A stretch of DNA of 64,000 nucleotides. Source: Nostoc sp. ATCC 43529 (GTDB lineage Bacteria; Cyanobacteriota; Cyanobacteriia; Cyanobacteriales; Nostocaceae). This document shows, one piece after another, positions 34,117-43,464 of the stretch (position 1 is the first letter of the stretch; each line of letters starts with the position of its first letter). A program made the position numbers and the translations under genes. The notes beneath the pieces are model-generated. The model was not told the origin of the DNA. It saw only the letters and a list, made by a program, of their open reading frames with translations, and ran no database searches. The DNA lies in NCBI GenBank assembly GCA_003326205.1, contig LWTK01000038.1, forward strand, positions 62,001-126,000, read 5' to 3'.

Positions 34117-34971
34117 ATGAGGAGTATCGGTTGGCTTATGCATTGGTTGTTTACAGGACATTTAAGAGTAGATAAAGTAACGGTTAAGATACCGGAACTT
34201 CCAACATCTTTAGAAGGTACAAAGCTGGTACAGCTGTCAGATTTTCACTACGATGGTTTGCGACTATCGGAAGATATGTTAGCAAAAGCGATCGCACTTA
34301 CTAACGAAGCTGAACCAGATTTAATTCTATTAACTGGTGACTACGTAACTGATGACCCAACGCCGATTAATCAATTGGTGCTGCGATTAAAACATTTGCA
34401 AAGTCGCTGTGGTATTTATGCAGTTTTGGGCAATCACGATATTTATTACAGCCACTCCCAAGCAGAAGTTACAAAAGCGTTAACTAGCATTGGAGTGCAT
34501 GTGCTTTGGAATGAAATCGCTTATCCACTAGGAAAAGAATTACCACTAGTAGGACTAGCTGATTATTGGTCGCGGGAATTTCATCCTGCGCCAGTCATGA
34601 ATCAATTAGATTCTGTTACGCCGCGCATTGTTTTATCCCATAACCCAGATACAGCTAAGATATTGCAACAATGGCGGGTAGATTTGCAATTATCTGGTCA
34701 TACCCACGGTGGTCACATCGTAATTCCTGGCATTGGGCCTTTGGTATTTTATTATAAAAAGCTTCTCAAAAAAATTCCCAAAAAATTACGGCGTTGGGTA
34801 ACGCTTTTACTAGGAGACTGCTCGAAAGTCGTGCGATATTGGGAATGGGCGCAAGGATTTCACAATGTCGAAGAAAATCAATTATATGTCAATCGTGGTT
34901 TAGGAACTTATAAACCAGGACGCCTATTTTGTCCGCCAGAAGTGACTGTTATTACGTTAATTAGTCATTAG
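34117..34971 (+). CDS. Calcineurin-like metallophosphoesterase, copy 2
   Basis: The 284-residue protein is a tandem paralogue of the preceding gene, with identical motif layout (QLSDFHYDG, LLTGDYV, GNHDI, LSHNPDT, LSGHTHGGH) and long identical blocks. The C-terminal residues LISH and the TAG stop are encoded by the first units of an ATTAGTC heptamer array, so the original C-terminus was probably altered by repeat growth. Metal-dependent phosphoesterase activity is expected. Confidence 0.92.
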   Translation: MRSIGWLMHWLFTGHLRVDKVTVKIPELPTSLEGTKLVQLSDFHYDGLRLSEDMLAKAIALTNEAEPDLILLTGDYVTDDPTPINQLVLRLKHLQSRCGIYAVLGNHDIYYSHSQAEVTKALTSIGVHVLWNEIAYPLGKELPLVGLADYWSREFHPAPVMNQLDSVTPRIVLSHNPDTAKILQQWRVDLQLSGHTHGGHIVIPGIGPLVFYYKKLLKKIPKKLRRWVTLLLGDCSKVVRYWEWAQGFHNVEENQLYVNRGLGTYKPGRLFCPPEVTVITLISH

Positions 34972-35000
34972 TCATTAGTCATTGGTCATTAGTCATTAGT
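34960..35000. repeat. ATTAGTC heptamer STRR overlapping a stop codon
   Basis: About six units of ATTAGTC/ATTGGTC run from inside the last codons of the metallophosphoesterase gene (stop at 34969-34971) into the spacer. Confidence 0.93.
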
Positions 35001-35563
35001 TTCAATAAACGGTAAATGACAAGGGCAAAGGACGGTGCTTACTGGTCATAGTGCAATTTCAATGCATAATACTCAAAACAGAAACCGCCTGAAGCTACGA
35101 TGGATAGATATCGGCAGCTTGGGCGGTTTCTTGAAGGTTGGATAATTCAGAGCTAATAATTCAACTAAAGGTGGACACTACCCACGATCGCTTTACGGAA
35201 AGTTGACATCCTTAACATATATTCCAACTAGGCAGGCATTTTCTGGCTGTGCGTTCTAAAACCTCCAAAATTACTCAATGAACACAAGGCTAAAACACAT
35301 TCAACGGATGCCACAACCTAAGAGCGATCGCTCTAAAATTAGAGCAGGAGGTACAGGCTCTAACTCAAAAGTTTTACTTAACTTTTAACCTGTTTGTACC
35401 TTGTTCTTAATCTAGCACCACAGTTGTTCAACTTGGTTACATATTTACTAAAATTCAACACCATTAATTTTTTGCAATAATCCTGAAATATTGCTTAAAA
35501 ATTAGCCCTCTTGTTGTTGCTGTAAATACCAGCATTGTCAAGTGGGCTGAAAACTCAGAAGTA
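34972..35563. other. Spacer between convergent genes
   Basis: The 592-base gap contains the ATTAGTC array and a long hairpin (35081-35130). The remainder is AT-rich with one HIP1-like site near 35325. No gene is seen. Confidence 0.55.
35081..35130. terminator. Long imperfect hairpin
   Basis: GAAACCGCCTGAAGCT and AGCTTGGGCGGTTTC pair with one bulge over 15 bp. No T-run follows immediately, so it could be a terminator-like or repeat-derived structure between convergent genes. Confidence 0.5.
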
Positions 35564-36289
35564 CTATTGAGCAGAATTCTCTGGAGAACCGCTATCGGAT
35601 GTACTGTTTGGCTGGTCTACACCTTGAGGTGTAGTGGTTTTAGAAGTGTCGCTTTGGGTATCTGGAGTAGTGGTATTAGTAGAACTATCCTTCTGGGAAG
35701 TAGGAGTCTTAGTACTTGGACTAGTAGTTTGCTCTTGGGTACTATTAGGGGTTGACTGGGTTGCAGAAGGCGCTGGTTGCTGGGGTGGAACAGTGATATT
35801 AATATTATTTGGTTGGGGTGGTGCAGATGGGGGTACAGCCTGTTGTTGTGGAACAGGAACAGGAACGGGTACTTCCCTAGTTCTTTCGATGATTGTCGTT
35901 TGTGGTTGAGGAGATTCGGTAGGGGTTGCGCTGCTATTAGTCGGTGCAGGGGTTGTGACGGGCGCACTATTTTCAACTGGTGCGTTATTAACTTGGTTAA
36001 AGTACCACAAACCACCAATAATTAGACCAGATAACGATGTAATGATAATACCCATCAGCAAACCATTACTAGTATTATTGTCATCCCGTTCGGCTAAATT
36101 AACTTCTTGGTATCTACGCTCAGCATTTCGACCTTGTACGTAACCGTTTTGGTAAGAGTTGGGGTTAGTTGTGTTGTTAACTGTTTCAGTGGTTCGTGTC
36201 AGGTGGGTATGAGTATTACCATTAGTGCCAGTGTAAGTTTCTTGTCTAACTTCACTGTTTTTTGTTTCGCGTTCATTGGGAATAGACAT
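35564..36289 (-). CDS. Single-span membrane protein with Ser/Thr/Pro-rich tail
   Basis: The 241-residue protein has a polar Thr/Asn-rich N-terminus, one membrane helix (NGLLMGIIITSLSGLIIGGLWYF) and a C-terminal tail of about 145 residues that is almost entirely Pro/Thr/Ser/Gln (PVPVPVPQQQAVPPSAPPQP). No enzyme domain. It may be a cell-envelope spacer protein. The ATG at 36289 is preferred over a GTG at 36304. Confidence 0.75.
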   Translation of the reverse strand: MSIPNERETKNSEVRQETYTGTNGNTHTHLTRTTETVNNTTNPNSYQNGYVQGRNAERRYQEVNLAERDDNNTSNGLLMGIIITSLSGLIIGGLWYFNQVNNAPVENSAPVTTPAPTNSSATPTESPQPQTTIIERTREVPVPVPVPQQQAVPPSAPPQPNNINITVPPQQPAPSATQSTPNSTQEQTTSPSTKTPTSQKDSSTNTTTPDTQSDTSKTTTPQGVDQPNSTSDSGSPENSAQ

Positions 36290-36683
36290 AGCTTTTGATT
36301 TCACTCCTCGATACGATATTTAGAAACTAAAGTTTATAAAAACAAAGGATTTTGATGATGTGAAAAATGTGTGTTGCTGATAAAAATTGAGTTTTATTTA
36401 GCTACCCAACCGTTGGTAATTCTGAGAATAACCTCTGCGATTAAAAAAGTGGCTCTATCTCTAGTGAGTTAATACTTCATCAAAAGAAAGAGTATCCTAG
36501 AGATAGACGTTATTATGCTGTTAACTGATATTTGAGTCTGAGTAGAGGCGGGCAATAGGCAATATGCAACAGGTTAATGCAAGAGTAAAGTGTAGGAAAT
36601 TTTTTCCAAAATCAAATAGTAGCCTTATAAATGGATCGAAAATTTAGTAATTTGTTGAAATAATCTCAATTTTTTATTTGTGA
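36290..36683. other. AT-rich spacer
   Basis: The 394 bases between the Ser/Thr/Pro-rich membrane protein gene and the 3' end of the WD40 gene contain no recognised repeat beyond a short GCAATAGGC motif near 36551. The promoter of the downstream minus-strand gene should lie at the left side. Confidence 0.45.
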
Positions 36684-38162
36684 TTAAACATCACAGCGCG
36701 AAATTTTGATTGTCATGTCTCGGCTACCACTAACTAGGGTTTTACCATCTGGACTGAAAGCAACAGAGTTAACCCAATTTGCATGGTTATCTAAGGTATA
36801 AATATTTTGTCCAGTGGTAATATTCCATAGCTTCACTGTAGAATCTGCACTACCGCTAGCAAGATGCTGACCATCATGATTAAAAGCGATCGTACAAACA
36901 TAGCTACGATGTCCGGCAAGAGTGTTAATTAGCTTACCTGTATTAGTGTCCCATAGCTTAATAGTCTGGTCATAACTGCCACTAGCTAAAATTTGCCCAT
37001 CAGGGCTAATGGCAACACACATCACCCAACCTGAATGCCCGTTGAGCGTTTGCAGCAGTTTTCTACTCTGTAAATTCCACACCTTAATGGTATTATCTGC
37101 ACTGCCACTGACAAAAATCTGCTGCTTTGGGCAAATACCAAGGGAGTAAACCAAGGAAGAATGACCTTTGAGGACTTGCAGCAATTCTCCCATACGTAGA
37201 TGGGAAACTTTGATAGTAGTGTCTGTACCGCCACTTATGATAGTCTCACCATCTGGACTAATAATTACAGAAAAAACTGGAGTTGAATGTACTTTGAGAG
37301 TCTTGAGTAATTTGCCTGTAGACACTTGCCAAACGATTATGTTAGCGTCATCACCGCCACTAACCAGAGTTTGGCTATCTAGGCTGTAGGCTAGGCATCT
37401 TACCCATTTTGTATGTCCAATGAGGGTACTTAGTAATTTTCCTGTGTCGAGATGCCAAATCTTGATAGTATTATCGCTACTTCCGCTAGCCAGAGTTTGC
37501 CCATCTGGACTGATTACAGTTGTAAAAACTCCGTTTGTATGAGTCAGCGTGTGTACGCATTTCCACGGTGAAGTTTGAGACTGTGATTCAGGTGATGGCG
37601 GTGTTGATGCTTTTGGCGGTGGTGATGTAGGTTTAGGTGGCGGAGATGTTGATGCTTTTGGCGGTGGGGATGGAGGTTTAGATGCTGTTTTTTTCTGTTT
37701 TAGTTCTAGTTCTAAAGCATTTTTAAAATCTGACTTGGCTCTATTTTCATATCCTAGTTTTGAGCAAGCAAGCCCTCGGTATCTATAGGCTTCAGAGTAG
37801 TTTGGATTGAGACGAATCGCTTGGGTAAAGTCTTCAATTGCTTGACCATACTTTCCTTTTTTAGCTTTCTCCATGCCGAGTTTGTAGAAAATTTCAGCAT
37901 TGGACGCAGTGGAATCAATTTTAGTAGAAGTGTAAGCAGATTGATTTATCTCACTTGCTTGGCAAGACTTTAACCTTGCATAAGCTTGATTAATTTGTTT
38001 GATTTTTTCTTCCGCTTCTAGCTTTTGCTGTGGTTCGAGAAAACAATCTGGATGCCAAATCTTAGCCATTTGGCGGTAAGCTTGCTTCACCTCTTCAAAA
38101 GATGCACCTGGTTTCAACCCAAGAATATCGTAAACATAATTTATATCGAAGCGATCGCTCAT
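36684..38162 (-). CDS. DnaJ-TPR-WD40 fusion protein
   Basis: The 492-residue protein joins a J domain (about 5-70, with IWHPDCF containing HPD), two TPR-like repeats (about 90-160, AEIFYKLGMEKAKKGKYGQA), a Pro-rich linker (PPPKASTSPPPKPTSPPPK) and seven WD40 repeats (about 200-490) with repeated SPDGQTLASGS and TIKLWD motifs. The J domain should recruit a DnaK; the propeller would select a client or scaffold. A J-TPR paralogue without WD40 lies just upstream on the same strand. Confidence 0.92.
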   Translation of the reverse strand: MSDRFDINYVYDILGLKPGASFEEVKQAYRQMAKIWHPDCFLEPQQKLEAEEKIKQINQAYARLKSCQASEINQSAYTSTKIDSTASNAEIFYKLGMEKAKKGKYGQAIEDFTQAIRLNPNYSEAYRYRGLACSKLGYENRAKSDFKNALELELKQKKTASKPPSPPPKASTSPPPKPTSPPPKASTPPSPESQSQTSPWKCVHTLTHTNGVFTTVISPDGQTLASGSSDNTIKIWHLDTGKLLSTLIGHTKWVRCLAYSLDSQTLVSGGDDANIIVWQVSTGKLLKTLKVHSTPVFSVIISPDGETIISGGTDTTIKVSHLRMGELLQVLKGHSSLVYSLGICPKQQIFVSGSADNTIKVWNLQSRKLLQTLNGHSGWVMCVAISPDGQILASGSYDQTIKLWDTNTGKLINTLAGHRSYVCTIAFNHDGQHLASGSADSTVKLWNITTGQNIYTLDNHANWVNSVAFSPDGKTLVSGSRDMTIKISRCDV

Positions 38163-38266
38163 ACCAATAAATCAGCACCAAATCTCACTGTACCTAGTAT
38201 TCCCAAGTATCTAAGTCTGGTAGCTAGGCACAAATGCTATTCTGAATTCTGCTGTAATTGTTAATC

Positions 38267-38875
38267 TTATATCCAACGCCGATTTAGTCGCAGTAAAGAT
38301 TTGATTCCCTGACAAAATCTTGTTAGTAGTTTAGGCTTTGATACACGTCTTGGTGATGACGAACTACGCGCAAAACCTGGATTTCTGAACTCTTGTTCTA
38401 ACTCTCTAGCTTTATTTAAATCTGAAGTGGCTCTATATTCATATCCCAATTGAGAGCAAATTAACCCACGATATTTATATGCATCAATATAGTGAGGATT
38501 GAGACGAATTGCATGGGTAAAATCAGCGATCGCATCCTCATATCTACCATTAGTAGCATTCTCTACCCCTAAAGTATAAAAAGCTTCTGCATCCCAACGT
38601 TTGACAGATACTTTTGTAGGGTTTTTCGGCGAAGATGAGGATGGATTTACAGTAGTGGGAGGCTCGGATGAGTATTCAGACTTGAGCTTGTTGTAAGCTG
38701 CGTTGATTTTTTTGATTTTTTCTTCTGCTTCCTGTTTTTGCTTTCGATCAAAAAAGCGATCGGGATGCCAAACTTTCACCAGTTTACGGTAAGCTCGCTT
38801 CAGCTGTGCTGGCGATGCACCGGGTTCCAACTCCAAAATTTCATAAGCCTCATTAATGTCCAAATCGTCGCGCAT
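38267..38875 (-). CDS. DnaJ-TPR protein
   Basis: The 202-residue protein has an N-terminal J domain with VWHPDRF (HPD) and two TPR-like repeats (AEAFYTLGVENATNGRYEDA and following). It is a clear paralogue of the N-terminal 165 residues of the downstream DnaJ-TPR-WD40 gene. The C-terminus is basic (KSLLRLNRRWI). Likely a co-chaperone for DnaK. Confidence 0.9.
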   Translation of the reverse strand: MRDDLDINEAYEILELEPGASPAQLKRAYRKLVKVWHPDRFFDRKQKQEAEEKIKKINAAYNKLKSEYSSEPPTTVNPSSSSPKNPTKVSVKRWDAEAFYTLGVENATNGRYEDAIADFTHAIRLNPHYIDAYKYRGLICSQLGYEYRATSDLNKARELEQEFRNPGFARSSSSPRRVSKPKLLTRFCQGIKSLLRLNRRWI

Positions 38876-38880
38876 ACTGA

Positions 38881-40002
<1,122 letters not shown>

Positions 40003-40034
40003 AAATGCTATAATCACCAACATGGCATTTTTTT

Positions 40035-40406
40035 GGGGCTGTAGCTCAGTTGGATAGAGCGAGCGCCTCCTGAATAATCGGGCACCATAAGGGAAACCTT
40101 ATGAGTGAATGTGGTTGAATTCGGTGAACCCTAAAGAGTGAAAATTTCCTTCTTTTAATATGCTTGTGCAATTGTAAAAAGTTTCATAAGAACTATTGAT
40201 AGAAAGTAGGAGTGGTTGTGTGTTTACCACAGTGTTGACACTCCACGGGAATACCGAGCCAAGCTTGATTAAATTCAAGAAGGTGTAGAGACTAGGTAGC
40301 CACCACCTAAAGGTTAAAAACCTATGGTGAAGGTATAGTCCAGAGAGTGGGGAAACTCACACAAATCTGAAGCGCTAGGTCGTGCGTTCAAGTCGCACCA
40401 GTCCCG
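40035..40406 (+). tRNA. tRNA-Arg(CCU) interrupted by a group I intron
   Basis: The 5' exon (40035-40071) gives acceptor strand GGGGCTG, D-arm GCTC/GAGC, anticodon stem AGCGC and loop C-T-CCT. The 3' exon (40370-40406) resumes AA, stem GCGCT, T-arm GTGCG-TTCAAGT-CGCAC, acceptor CAGTCCC and discriminator G. The spliced tRNA is 74 bases with anticodon CCU (Arg). Pairing of both halves across the 298-base insert is fully consistent. CCA is not encoded. Confidence 0.95.
40072..40369 (+). ncRNA. Group I intron in the tRNA-Arg anticodon loop
   Basis: The insert follows U36 of the anticodon and ends in G (40369), as group I rules require. Core elements are visible: ACGGGAATACCGAGCCAAGC (P/Q-like), GAGACTA (about 40288-40294, R element) and AAGGTATAGTCC (about 40330-40341, S element), whose GACTA/TAGTC pairing forms P7. 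At 298 nt there is no room for a homing endonuclease gene. It is expected to self-splice with guanosine as cofactor. Introns at tRNA anticodon loops, including tRNA-Arg(CCU), are known in cyanobacteria and some proteobacteria. Confidence 0.93.
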
Positions 40407-40722
40407 TAATAATTCGTAATTAAGATGTAGGGTGTGTTATGCCGTAGGCTAACGCACCTTCAATTTTTGACTGTGCGGCGCTTGGCTACAACATACCCTA
40501 CTTACTATTCTTTGTGTTTTTGAGATGCGATCGCTTTAGCAACAAAACGATTACAATTTGTCAAAAATATTAGGCATTGTTGATTTCATCTATGAAACCG
40601 ATTGTGCATGATATCAAAATCTTTGTAGAGACGTTGCAATGCAACGTCTCTACTCCGTGAAATCAGGCAAAAATACTATAATTTGTAAAAAGCTTCATTT
40701 ATCCTACTCCTAAAGACGCAAA
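40407..40722. other. Repeat-bearing spacer before the TIR gene
   Basis: The 316-base gap holds a TAGGGTGTGTTATG...AACATACCCTA inverted repeat (about 40428-40500) and a perfect hairpin repeat at 40625-40653. No gene is seen. Confidence 0.6.
40625..40653. repeat. Perfect 14-bp inverted repeat (GTAGAGACGTTGCA)
   Basis: GTAGAGACGTTGCA, a single A, then TGCAACGTCTCTAC: a complete hairpin. This word is a common dispersed repeat in Nostoc-like genomes. Confidence 0.9.
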
Positions 40723-42558
40723 ATGACGGAGGCATCGTTGGTGTCGCTCAAAGTATTCTTTTCCTACTCCCACGCCGACGAACCCCTAAAGAATGAACTA
40801 GTGAAACACCTGGGTATCTTGAAACGGCAAGGTATAATTTTAACCTGGGACGATCGCCAGATACCACCTGGAGGAGAATGGAATCAGCTGATTAATGAGA
40901 ATTTAAACGCAGCCGACATCATTCTATTGCTCGTAAGTGCAGACTTTATACATTCTGAATACTGCTGGGATGTTGAAGTTACCACAGCAATACAACGTCA
41001 CGAAGCTGGAGAGGCTTGCGTCATTCCAATTATTCTGCGAAGCGTTGATTGGGATAACGCGCCATTTGGTAAACTACAAGCTCTGCCCAAAAATGCCTTA
41101 CCTGTTAGGTCTTGGAATAATCAAGACGATGCATTCACAAATGTAGCTCAGGGAATTAAGTCTGCTGCTAAACAACTAATTGAGGAGCGTCAGCAAAAAC
41201 AAAAACGGGTAAGTAGAGAAGCCGCCATAGATAAGTATCGTCAACAGGCTGAAGAATTTGCGTCTGATGGCGAGATTTCTCTTGTGGAATCGGAAATATT
41301 GAAAGATTTACAAGAAAACTTAGGATTAACAGATTTAGAAGCCAAGACAGTCCGAGATAAAGCATTAGAACCTTACGGTATATATAAGAAAAATATAGAC
41401 AAATACAGGCTATTTTTGACAAAATTTGTACATGAACAAGGATATCCATTGAATGAAACAGCTAAAAATGAATTAAAAAAATTACAACAATACTATGTAC
41501 TTAAGGATGAAGATGTAGTTCGCTTAGAGAAAGAACAAGAAATAGAATATCAAAAACGGCAAGCAGAAAAACTTCTGCAACAAGCAGAAAGATTACCTCA
41601 AGAAAAAACGGAATATCAAAGGCAGCAAGCAGAGTTACACAAACCACAACAAAGAGAATCATCTACACGTGTTTCTTTGCCAGGTATTCAAACTCAGCCG
41701 TTTGAGTTCGACACCGCCACAATAACTGTCAAATCAGGATTGTTTGGCTTGGGAAAAAAGTATCAAATCAATCGCAGTCCCAAACTAGCCGAGTTTTTCT
41801 TAGAAAATTTGGGTAATGGCGTAGTTCTGAAAATGGTTAAAATTCCAGGTGGTAAATTCTTGATGGGTTCCCCAGAAAATGAGGTAGAACGATATAATTC
41901 TGAAAGTCCACAGCACACTGTTACAATTCAACCGTTTTTCATGGGTAAATTTCCAGTTACACAAACCCAATGGGTTATTGTAGCTGGCCTGAAAAAGGTA
42001 AATATTGATTTAAAACCTTATCCCTCGCGCTTCAAAAGCCCAAATCGGCCTGTTGAACAGGTGTCTTGGGATGATGCAATTGAGTTTTGTGCCAGATTGT
42101 CTAACAAGACTGGAAAAACTTATCGCTTGCCTAGTGAGGCAGAGTGGGAATATGCCTGTCGTGCGGGAACGACTACTCCATTTTATTTTGGTGAGACGAT
42201 TACGACTGATTTAGCGAATTATGACGGAAACTATACCTATGGTTCTGCGCCAAAGGGTGAATATTGTAAGCAAACAAAAGATGTAGGAAAATTTCCACCA
42301 AACCCCTTTGGTCTATTTGATATGCATGGTAATGTGTGGGAATGGTGTCAGGATACTTGGCACGAAAATTATAACGGAGCGCCAGCAGACGGCACCCCTT
42401 GGATGAGTGAGAATAATAATCGGCTGTTGCGTGGTGGTTCATGGCCTGTTAATCCGTGGAGTTGCCGTTCGGCTGCTCGCAACACTCGGCCACATACCTA
42501 TAAAGACGACTATGTGGGTTTTCGGGTTGTGGTTGCGGCTCCCCTTAGCACTTACTAG
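40723..42558 (+). CDS. TIR domain - FGE-sulfatase (SUMF1) domain protein
   Basis: The 611-residue protein has an N-terminal TIR domain (about 8-150: LKVFFSYSHADEPLKNELVK, WDDRQIPPGGEW, DIILLLVSADFIHSEYCWD), a charged coiled-coil middle (about 160-310, with DLQENLGLTDLEAKTVRDKA), and a C-terminal formylglycine-generating-enzyme-like domain (about 365-605: FLMGSPENEVERYNSESPQH, YRLPSEAEWEYACRAGT, MHGNVWEWCQD, RLLRGGSW). TIR domains are often NADases or adaptors in defence; FGE folds of this kind serve as C-type-lectin-like binding modules. The last block (about 42424-42530) resembles diversity-generating-retroelement variable regions. Confidence 0.9.
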   Translation: MTEASLVSLKVFFSYSHADEPLKNELVKHLGILKRQGIILTWDDRQIPPGGEWNQLINENLNAADIILLLVSADFIHSEYCWDVEVTTAIQRHEAGEACVIPIILRSVDWDNAPFGKLQALPKNALPVRSWNNQDDAFTNVAQGIKSAAKQLIEERQQKQKRVSREAAIDKYRQQAEEFASDGEISLVESEILKDLQENLGLTDLEAKTVRDKALEPYGIYKKNIDKYRLFLTKFVHEQGYPLNETAKNELKKLQQYYVLKDEDVVRLEKEQEIEYQKRQAEKLLQQAERLPQEKTEYQRQQAELHKPQQRESSTRVSLPGIQTQPFEFDTATITVKSGLFGLGKKYQINRSPKLAEFFLENLGNGVVLKMVKIPGGKFLMGSPENEVERYNSESPQHTVTIQPFFMGKFPVTQTQWVIVAGLKKVNIDLKPYPSRFKSPNRPVEQVSWDDAIEFCARLSNKTGKTYRLPSEAEWEYACRAGTTTPFYFGETITTDLANYDGNYTYGSAPKGEYCKQTKDVGKFPPNPFGLFDMHGNVWEWCQDTWHENYNGAPADGTPWMSENNNRLLRGGSWPVNPWSCRSAARNTRPHTYKDDYVGFRVVVAAPLSTY

Positions 42559-42598
42559 CCCTTTATACTCTTGCCCTTTTGCCCTCTATGCTATTAAA

Positions 42599-42978
42599 TC
42601 AAGACACATAAATAATTGTTGTATTTACCAAAGTTTGCGCTTCCTTAAAATCAGAATCACCCGTAATCAAAAAATCTGCCTCGGCTGCTAAAGCACAAGC
42701 TAAAAACTTTGCGTCTTTTCTATCTCTAGGAAAATCAATTTCCATATTTACATCAATTAACGTTGGAAATGTGTCAATAATTTCCCACCATGACGCTATG
42801 ACTTCATCTGTCAACTTAAACTTAGGGCGACTTAACACCTCTTTATATTCCGCTACAATTTCTTGAGAAACAATCCATTCCAGTCAGGATTATCAAAAAT
42901 AAACTGAATAACTATTCTTGGTACTCTACCCTTAAGCACAGCAGAAACTAAAACATTGGTGTCAATAACAACTTTCAT
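42599..42978 (-). pseudogene. PIN-domain toxin, frameshifted
   Basis: The start (ATG 42978) encodes MKVVIDTNVLVSAVLKGRVP, a perfect PIN N-terminus with its first acidic residue, but the frame stops at 42853. The rest of the PIN domain continues in another frame: WIVSQEIVAEYKEVLSRPKF, then DRKDAKFLACALAAEADFLI and TGDSDF with the remaining acidic residues, ending at 42599. A single indel near 42880 explains this. PIN toxins of this family are RNases. The ATG overlaps the antitoxin stop by four bases. Either the toxin is inactivated or a sequencing error is present. Confidence 0.85.
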
Positions 42979-43238
42979 TCTCCGCTTCGGTAAGCTTCAA
43001 TCTCTGCTGCTATTTCCGCTTCAGTAATATCTTGTACTCCTGGTAGCGACTGTGTTTTATCAAATAAATCTCTAACTTTTTTACTAATTTCCGCTAGACA
43101 AGCCGCTTTGCGTCTACGCACTTGCTTTAACTTTAGACCATCGTCCCAATCGTACACCAGAAGAAGAGATGCTGTTGGATCTGTTGGTGACAGGTTTACA
43201 TTTACTTGCTTGCCTGTGGAAAACTTGTGGAAAAACAC
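42975..43238 (-). CDS. Antitoxin partner of the PIN toxin
   Basis: The frame gives up to 87 residues from a GTG at 43238, ending in ITEAEIAAEIEAYRSGE, a tail I associate with antitoxins of PIN-family toxins. The stretch ARRRKAACLAEISKKVRDLFD is helical. The first 20 or so residues are encoded over two DnaA boxes and are doubtful; a start nearer VYDWDDGLK is possible, so the true 5' end is uncertain. It overlaps the PIN start by ATGA, implying coupled translation. Confidence 0.65.
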   Translation of the reverse strand: MFFHKFSTGKQVNVNLSPTDPTASLLLVYDWDDGLKLKQVRRRKAACLAEISKKVRDLFDKTQSLPGVQDITEAEIAAEIEAYRSGE

Positions 43239-43436
43239 CCAAGCTTTTCCACAAGGTAATTATACTTAATTAAGTTTGATTAAAAAAACTTCAAGTTTTC
43301 CACAGATTTTTCCCCAAAAAGTAAGATTTTTTCCACAAGCTAAGTGAAATTTAATCAATATTTATACGTTACTTAATATTTTCAACCAATTATTTAACTT
43401 TTAAGGCTCAATGATTAAGGCATAGGTTGTGGAAAA
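43215..43436. other. Candidate replication origin: six perfect DnaA boxes
   Basis: Six exact copies of TTTTCCACA (or its complement) occur at 43215-43223, 43226-43234, 43245-43253, 43296-43304, 43329-43337 and 43428-43436, in an AT-rich stretch that directly follows the 3' end of dnaA. Three are oriented one way and three the other. TTTTCCACA is the cyanobacterial form of the DnaA box. This density is far above chance and strongly suggests oriC. Confidence 0.85.
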
Positions 43437-43464
43437 CTTCTAATTCATAATTCATAATTCTGAC

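Noticed and set aside
35634..35909. Gly/Val-rich frame antisense to the Ser/Thr/Pro-rich protein
   Set aside because: It is the complement of a low-complexity coding region; the minus frame with a membrane helix and start is the better gene.
40072..40369. Insert in tRNA-Arg as a group II intron or assembly insertion
   Set aside because: It begins after U, ends with G and shows group I R and S core elements; there is no GUGYG start or domain V hairpin.
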